This document shows positions 43,526 through 51,874 of a stretch of DNA of 51,874 bases, in pieces. Numbering within the stretch: the stretch's first letter is position 1; every line of letters begins with the position of its first letter. Made by a program: the position numbers and the translations under genes. Source of the stretch: Alphaproteobacteria bacterium (GTDB lineage: Bacteria > Pseudomonadota > Alphaproteobacteria > CACIAM-22H2); the NCBI GenBank assembly GCA_016793165.1, contig JAEULA010000087.1:1-51874 (forward strand). Reading direction: 5' to 3'. The notes under the pieces were generated by a model. It saw only the letters and a program-made list of their open reading frames with translations. It was not told the DNA's origin and made no database searches.

Positions 43526-44854
43526 TCAAACGCCGGCCGCCAATCGCGCGAGTCCAAAGGCAACTCCCGCAAGAACCATCCAGTGCATCGAAGGTGAAAA
43601 CCTGATCAGCGTGACGAGCGCCACCAGCGCGGCAGCGATCGATACGAGTTCGGGCCGCCCTCCCGGCAAGAGTACGGCACCCGCAAGGAAGACGGCCAGG
43701 TTGAGGATCACGCCGACCACGGCGGCGGTGATCGCGCCGAGCGCGGCGCCGATGCGGCGATCCTCGTGCAGGCGCTCGATGTAGGGGGCGCCGGTCAGCA
43801 CCAGCGCGAAGCTCGGCAGGAAGGTGCACCAGGTCGTGAGCGCCGCCGCCGCGACGGCGCCGCCGAGCTGCCCGGGCCCCTGGATCGCGTTCCATCCCGC
43901 GAAGAACCCGACATACTGCAGCACCAGGATCAGCGGTCCCGGCGTCGTCTCGGCCAGCGCCAGCCCGTCGAGCATTTGCGCGGGGCTTAGCCAGCCGTAG
44001 CCGCGCACCGCTTCCTCGGCGACATAGGGCAGCACGGCATAGGCGCCGCCGAAGGTGACGAAGGCCGCCTTCGTGAACAGGGTGGCGATGTCCGCGAACG
44101 GCACCGTGCCGAAGCGCCACATGACGAGCGCGACGCCGAGCCCGAGCAGCATCGCATAGGCAGCCAGGTGACGGGCCAGGCGCGGGGCGAAGTCGGGCTG
44201 GCGGCCGAGAGCCGGACCGCCCCCGCTGCCCGCGCCGCCGGCCTTGCCGCCATGCGGCGCGCCGAGGAACGGCGAGGCGCCATTGCGCGTGCTCAGCCAT
44301 CCGATCGCGCCCGCGGCGGCGACGATCCACGGGAAGTCGATGCCGAGCACGAACAGCGCCAGGAAGGCGGCGCCTGCGAGCGCGACCGCCTGCCAGGCCT
44401 TGAGTGCGCGACGGCCGATCCGCCAGACAGCGTGCAGCACGATCGCGATGACGACCGGCTTGAGGCCGGCGAAGGCCGCCGCCACGGCCGGCATCCGGCT
44501 GCCCGCCGCGGCGACCCAGGACAGGACCAGGAGCAGCAGCGCGCCCGGCAGCACGAACAGGCCGCCGGCCGCGAGGCCGCCCTTCAGCCCGTGCAGCCGC
44601 CAGCCGATATAGGTGGCGAGCTGCTGCGCCTCTGGGCCCGGCAGCAGCGTGCAGAAGTTCAGCCCGCGCAGGAAGGCGTCCTGGCCGATCCAGCGACGCC
44701 GGTCGACGAGCTCGGTCTGCATGATCGCGATCTGCCCGGCCGGACCGCCGAAGCTGATGCAGCCCAGCTTCAGCCAGAACCGCAGCGCTTCGCGAAAGCC
44801 CGGTGCCGGGGCACCGGTATCGAGTAGGTCGGCAGAGGGCATCGCGACGCTCAC
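43526..44854 (-). CDS. chrA: Chromate transporter ChrA, two-domain
   Basis: 442 aa with two homologous ChrA halves of about six helices each. Half 1 has 'FWLKLGCISFGGPAGQIAIMQTELV' and 'LPGPEAQQLATYIGW'; half 2 has 'TLFTKAAFVTFGGAYAVLPYVAEEAV' and 'ETTPGPLILVLQYVGFFAGW'. A Gly-rich linker of about 200-225 separates them. ChrA exports chromate, usually coupled to proton motive force. GTG 44854 overlaps the previous stop (GTGA); ATG 44842 is an alternative. Second gene of a pair with the rhodanese-ChrB-like protein, as in chr resistance operons. Confidence 0.92.
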   Translation of the reverse strand: MSVAMPSADLLDTGAPAPGFREALRFWLKLGCISFGGPAGQIAIMQTELVDRRRWIGQDAFLRGLNFCTLLPGPEAQQLATYIGWRLHGLKGGLAAGGLFVLPGALLLLVLSWVAAAGSRMPAVAAAFAGLKPVVIAIVLHAVWRIGRRALKAWQAVALAGAAFLALFVLGIDFPWIVAAAGAIGWLSTRNGASPFLGAPHGGKAGGAGSGGGPALGRQPDFAPRLARHLAAYAMLLGLGVALVMWRFGTVPFADIATLFTKAAFVTFGGAYAVLPYVAEEAVRGYGWLSPAQMLDGLALAETTPGPLILVLQYVGFFAGWNAIQGPGQLGGAVAAAALTTWCTFLPSFALVLTGAPYIERLHEDRRIGAALGAITAAVVGVILNLAVFLAGAVLLPGGRPELVSIAAALVALVTLIRFSPSMHWMVLAGVAFGLARLAAGV

Positions 44855-45636
44855 GGCTTCGGATTCCAGCCATGCGTCTCGCCCGTCAGCGACCGGCACC
44901 AGCTGTACAGCGCATCGTACATGACCATCCCGTGCCGCAGCATCTCGTGATCGTCGGGGAAATCATGCGACAGGCCGAGCGAGAGCGCGAGGAGGCCCGG
45001 CGACTGGGGGGACAGATGAAGCTCGTTCGTGTCGGCGCCGCGCACGATCGTGGCGAGCCGGGCGAGGGCGGGATCCTCGAGGCGGTAGATGCGAAGGAAG
45101 GCGTCGAACGAGCACAGCGGCCCGACATGGCTGAGATCGACATCGGGAACGTCGTAGGGGATCGCCGCATGCTGCTCGGCCTCCGCCAGCACGCGGTCGG
45201 GCGCCACGTAGAGGAACTCGGGCCGCGGATCGATGAAGCGCGCGATCAGCCAGGGGCAGGCGATGCGATCGATCTTCGGGCGCGCGCGCGTGATCCACCG
45301 GACGCCCTCGACCCGCTTGGCGGTCGTCGCGCCGCCGGCGTCCTCCCAGGCGGCGATGCCGCCTTCGAGGAATCGGGCGCGCAGGCCCTGGCGCTCGAGG
45401 GCGTCGGCGACGCTGCGCCCGACCTGCAGGCCATGGACGCAGTAGACGACGACGTCGCGGTCGCGATCGAGCGAGCCGCTCCAGGAGTCCGTTTGGCCGG
45501 GATCGCGCCAGGTCGCGCCGGCGACGATGCGCGGCGCCGCGGCATGGAACTGGCGCCGCCGCACGTCGATGAGCTGGAGCGGATGGCCGGTGGCGAGACG
45601 GCTGCGAAGATCGGAGACGGAAATCGGGACGGCCAT
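44851..45636 (-). CDS. Rhodanese/ChrB-like chromate resistance fusion protein
   Basis: 261 aa from ATG 45636 with AGGAGG six bases upstream. Residues 6-105 are a rhodanese domain with the active Cys66 loop 'CVHGLQVGRS' and 'FLEGGIAAWE'. Residues of about 112-255 match the C-terminal domain of ChrB/chromate resistance proteins ('RARPKIDRIACPWLIARFIDP', 'DTNELHLSPQSPGLLALSLGLS', 'MYDALYSWCR'). ChrB regulates or assists ChrA, and the rhodanese domain may handle sulfur chemistry; how they combine is not known to me. It lacks the ChrB N-terminal part, so it should be an enzymatic or helper form, not a DNA-binding regulator. Coupled to chrA by a GTGA overlap. The first message gene may be read from its own promoter in the 174 bp after greA. 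Confidence 0.88.
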   Translation of the reverse strand: MAVPISVSDLRSRLATGHPLQLIDVRRRQFHAAAPRIVAGATWRDPGQTDSWSGSLDRDRDVVVYCVHGLQVGRSVADALERQGLRARFLEGGIAAWEDAGGATTAKRVEGVRWITRARPKIDRIACPWLIARFIDPRPEFLYVAPDRVLAEAEQHAAIPYDVPDVDLSHVGPLCSFDAFLRIYRLEDPALARLATIVRGADTNELHLSPQSPGLLALSLGLSHDFPDDHEMLRHGMVMYDALYSWCRSLTGETHGWNPKP

Positions 45637-45810
45637 GACGAACCTCCTCGCGGCCGGGCATTTCAGGGCCCGGACCGAGAAGGCAGCGCTTGGACGAACC
45701 TTCGATGGAAAGGCGGCGTCTTCGGAAAGGCGGGGTGACTGCCGGTGACCCCGCGAGGGTTCAGTACGCTCCAACGCGCTCCGGCGTCAAGACGCCCGCC
45801 GCGGCGCGCC

Positions 45811-46284
45811 TCAGCCGAACTTGACCTTGACGATCTCGTAGACCTTCGAGCCCTTGGGCGTCACGACCTCGACGCTCTCGCCCTTCTGCTTGCCGATCAG
45901 GGCGCGCGCCAGTGGCGAGGTGATCGCGAGCAGGCCGCGATCGATGTCCGCTTCCTCCTGGCCGACGAGCTGATAGGTGTTCTCCTCGTCGGTGTCCTCG
46001 TCGGCGAGCGTCACCTTGGCGCCGAACTTGATCGCCGTACCCGACAGCAGGCTGACGTCGATCACGTCGGCGCGCGCGAGCTTGTCCTCGAGCTCCGCGA
46101 TCTGTCCCTCGACCAGCGACTGGCGTTCGCGCGCGGCATGGTACTCGGCGTTCTCCGAAAGATCGCCGTGGTCGCGCGCCTCCGCGATCGCCTTGATGAT
46201 CGACGGGCGCTCGACCGACTTCAGCGACTTGAGCTTCGCCTCGAGGCGGGCGTAGCCCTCTTTCGTCATCGGAATCTTGTCCAT
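45811..46284 (-). CDS. greA: Transcription elongation factor GreA
   Basis: 157 aa, standard length. An N-terminal antiparallel coiled coil (1-75) with the acidic tip 'EARDHGDLSENAEYHAAR', and a C-terminal FKBP-like domain (80-157: 'DEENTYQLVGQEEADIDRGLLAITSPLARALIGKQKGESVEV'). It binds the RNA polymerase secondary channel and stimulates cleavage of backtracked RNA. The start ATG 46284 gives the normal N-terminus (MDKIPMTKEGY). It lies 57 bases after carB on the same strand and is likely co-transcribed, as in many alphaproteobacteria. Confidence 0.97.
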   Translation of the reverse strand: MDKIPMTKEGYARLEAKLKSLKSVERPSIIKAIAEARDHGDLSENAEYHAARERQSLVEGQIAELEDKLARADVIDVSLLSGTAIKFGAKVTLADEDTDEENTYQLVGQEEADIDRGLLAITSPLARALIGKQKGESVEVVTPKGSKVYEIVKVKFG

Positions 46285-46341
46285 GCGCGCAAGCTTGTCG
46301 CGTCGCTCGCCGCGGCGTCAAGCGGTGCGGCGGCGATGGGA

Positions 46342-49593
<3,252 letters not shown>

Positions 49594-49603
49594 GGTCGCT
49601 CTC

Positions 49604-50806
<1,203 letters not shown>

Positions 50807-50876
50807 CGATCTCGGTCCTCGGAAGCCAGGGACGCGGGCGCCGACTCTGGGCCTGAACCCACGTTCTGGAGGCCGG

Positions 50877-50905
50877 GGTGTAATCGAAGCCCGGCGGCAG
50901 GTCAA
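50877..50905 (-). promoter_or_regulatory. Candidate carA promoter
   Basis: Minus-strand TTGACC (plus 50900-50905), a 17-base spacer and TACACC (plus 50877-50882). Transcription would start about 60-65 bases before carA. The -35 is good, the -10 weak. No leader peptide or PyrR/arginine operator recognised. Confidence 0.4.
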
Positions 50906-50962
50906 GCTGTGCGCGCCGCTGAATTCGGCGCTAAATCAATCCCTTGTCCGGAGGCTGGGCGA

Positions 50963-50991
50963 TTGCTTGGCGGCGGGCTCGGGCGTAACGT
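50963..50991 (+). promoter_or_regulatory. Candidate yqeY promoter
   Basis: TTGCTT (50963-50968), a 17-base spacer and TAACGT (50986-50991), about 70 bases before the ATG at 51065. Both boxes match consensus only partly. Divergent from the candidate carA promoter, with a gap of about 60 bases. Confidence 0.3.
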
Positions 50992-51064
50992 CCGCGCGCA
51001 TCGCAAGCCGGCACCGCCGCTGCCGGCCGAGTGGACCTTGCCCCGTCAGCGAAGGATCGAGCCC

Positions 51065-51520
51065 ATGCTGCGCACCCGTTTCACCGAAGGCCTCAAGGAT
51101 GCGATGCGCGCGAAGAACGAGCGCGCCGTCGGCACGCTTCGCCTGATCATCGCGGCGCTCAAGGACCGCGACATCGCCGCGCGCGGCAAGGGCAACCACG
51201 ACGGCATCTCCGACGAGGAGATCGCGCAGATGCTGCATTCGATGATCAAGACCCGCCGGGAGTCGATCACGCTCTACGAGCAGGGCAACCGCCTCGAGCT
51301 CGCCGACCAGGAGCGCGAGGAGATCGCGATCATCGAGACCTTCCTGCCCAAGCAGCTCGGCGAGTCGGAAGTGACCGACGCGATCAAGGTCGCGATCGTC
51401 GAGGTCGGCGCCACCGGGATCAAGGACATGGGCAAGGTGATGGCGGTGCTGAAATCCCGCTACGCCGGCAAGATGGACTTCTCCAAGGCATCGGCCGCGG
51501 TGAAGCAGCTCCTGGGCTGA
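51065..51520 (+). CDS. yqeY: GatB/YqeY domain-containing protein
   Basis: 151 aa, the usual size for free-standing YqeY. The start ATG 51065 has an AAGGA box about ten bases upstream. Helical N-terminal part ('MLRTRFTEGLKDAMRAKNERAVGTLRLIIAALKDRDI') and C-terminal helical domain ('AIIETFLPKQL', 'IKDMGKVMAVLKSRYAGKMDFSKASAAVKQLL'). This matches the tail domain of GatB amidotransferase that contacts tRNA, but YqeY alone has no settled function. The link to carAB is positional only. Confidence 0.95.
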   Translation: MLRTRFTEGLKDAMRAKNERAVGTLRLIIAALKDRDIAARGKGNHDGISDEEIAQMLHSMIKTRRESITLYEQGNRLELADQEREEIAIIETFLPKQLGESEVTDAIKVAIVEVGATGIKDMGKVMAVLKSRYAGKMDFSKASAAVKQLLG

Positions 51521-51533
51521 CCGGCGTTGCGCC

Positions 51534-51718
51534 TGGCGTCACTGATGCGGGGTTGAACCGCAGAGAGCGCCGAGATCGCTGAGATATCGCTCGCGCGAGT
51601 AGCGCGCAATCCCTACTCGCGCGCCGTCGCCTCGTGGGCAGAATGCCGCACTTCGTGCGGCGGAACCTCTCTGCGATCTCCGCGCTCTCTGCGGTTCATC
51701 CCAGCATCAGTGACGCCA
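51534..51718. repeat. 185-bp imperfect palindromic (cruciform, MITE-like) element
   Basis: The outer arms match as inverted blocks: TGGCGTCACTGATGC 51534-51548 with 51704-51718 (15 of 15), TGAACCGCAGAGAGCGC 51554-51570 with 51682-51698 (17 of 17) and GAGATCGC 51572-51579 with 51673-51680 (8 of 8), with small mismatched gaps. Inside are two further perfect hairpins: CGCGCGAGTAG 51592-51602 with 51613-51623, and GCCGCAC 51645-51651 with 51655-51661. The whole can fold as a three-way cruciform. The 'ACCGCAGAGAGCGCGGAGA' wording resembles dispersed intergenic repeats. No open frame inside. It lies 14 bases after yqeY and 12 bases before the cobW-like stop, so it could also act as a bidirectional terminator. 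Confidence 0.85.
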
Positions 51719-51729
51719 GATGCTGCGCC

Positions 51730-51874
51730 TCAGGACTGCGCGCGCATCTCGGCGAGGCGCTTGGCCGGGTCCTTGTAGGAGGCGAGTGAGTCCTCGAGGA
51801 ACTTGCGATCGATGTCGCGCGTGATGAATACGATGCGCGAGCGGCGATCGTCGCTCGGCCAGGCCGGCAGGCGC
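51730..51874 (-). CDS. CobW/YjiA-family GTPase, C-terminal fragment (5' end outside window)
   Basis: A minus-strand frame with stop at 51732-51730 is open to the window edge. The 47 complete codons visible read 'RLPAWPSDDRRSRIVFITRDIDRKFLEDSLASYKDPAKRLAEMRAQS' in part; the 'WPSDDRRSRIVFITRD' section followed by a helical end is the typical tail of the CobW C-terminal domain. Such GTPases are metal chaperones or insertases (Zn, Co). The GTPase domain is outside the window, so subfamily and metal cannot be named. Confidence 0.72.
   Translation of the reverse strand, partial: RLPAWPSDDRRSRIVFITRDIDRKFLEDSLASYKDPAKRLAEMRAQS

Overview
The window is GC-rich, densely packed bacterial chromosome of alphaproteobacterial character. 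This rests on the Lrp / ELM1-like / trxB / LysR neighbourhood, a FixLJ-like sensor/regulator pair, the adjacent carA, carB and greA genes, and the codon and GC style. I cannot assign a genus. I see no rRNA, tRNA, CRISPR array, prophage or transposase gene.

Layout. (1) 1-17.4 kb: two tandem RTX (calcium-binding beta-roll) surface/secreted proteins of type I secretion style. The first is only a C-terminal fragment. The second is a giant of about 5,190 residues: a 13-unit Ig-like array with an exact 336-bp period, a 14th broken unit, about 24 RTX super-repeats, five cadherin-like modules and one carbohydrate-binding-like insert. Both end in the same tail. (2) 17.4-21.2 kb: a minus-strand group (ELM1-like, trxB, lysR) ending in a strong terminator preceded by a hairpin-rich tract, with a divergent Lrp/AsnC regulator. 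(3) 21.2-30.9 kb: an ion-transport island. It holds an SbtA-like bicarbonate transporter with an SbtB-like PII protein, two paralogous ion-transporter (IT) superfamily antiporters, a third IT-superfamily transporter, and between the paralogs a coupled pair: an MFS protein fused to two extracytoplasmic sensor modules, plus a periplasmic binding protein. (4) 30.9-34.2 kb: an Old Yellow Enzyme-type oxidoreductase, an M81 (MlrC-like) metallopeptidase and an HPP-family membrane protein. (5) 34.2-37.0 kb: a MASE1 histidine kinase with a FixJ-type regulator, and a small unknown gene. (6) 37.0-43.4 kb: a glycan-modification cluster with two GT-C-like membrane proteins, a DPM1/GtrB-like GT2, a methyltransferase, a ChbG/HpnK-type deacetylase and a GtrA-like flippase, mostly coupled by 4-nt overlaps. 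(7) 43.5-45.6 kb: a rhodanese-ChrB-like protein with ChrA chromate transporter. (8) 45.8-51.5 kb: greA, carB, carA and divergent yqeY. (9) The right edge: a 185-bp cruciform repeat and the C-terminus of a CobW-type GTPase.

How it fits together (inference). The ion island links Na+-driven bicarbonate uptake (SbtA gated by its PII partner) to Na+/H+ exchangers that could sustain the Na+ gradient. The MFS-sensor/binding-protein pair is the least familiar unit and the best candidate for an undescribed signalling or transport system. The glycan cluster resembles GtrABC-type modification. The RTX giants are probably adhesins or biofilm matrix proteins; no type I secretion genes lie in the window.
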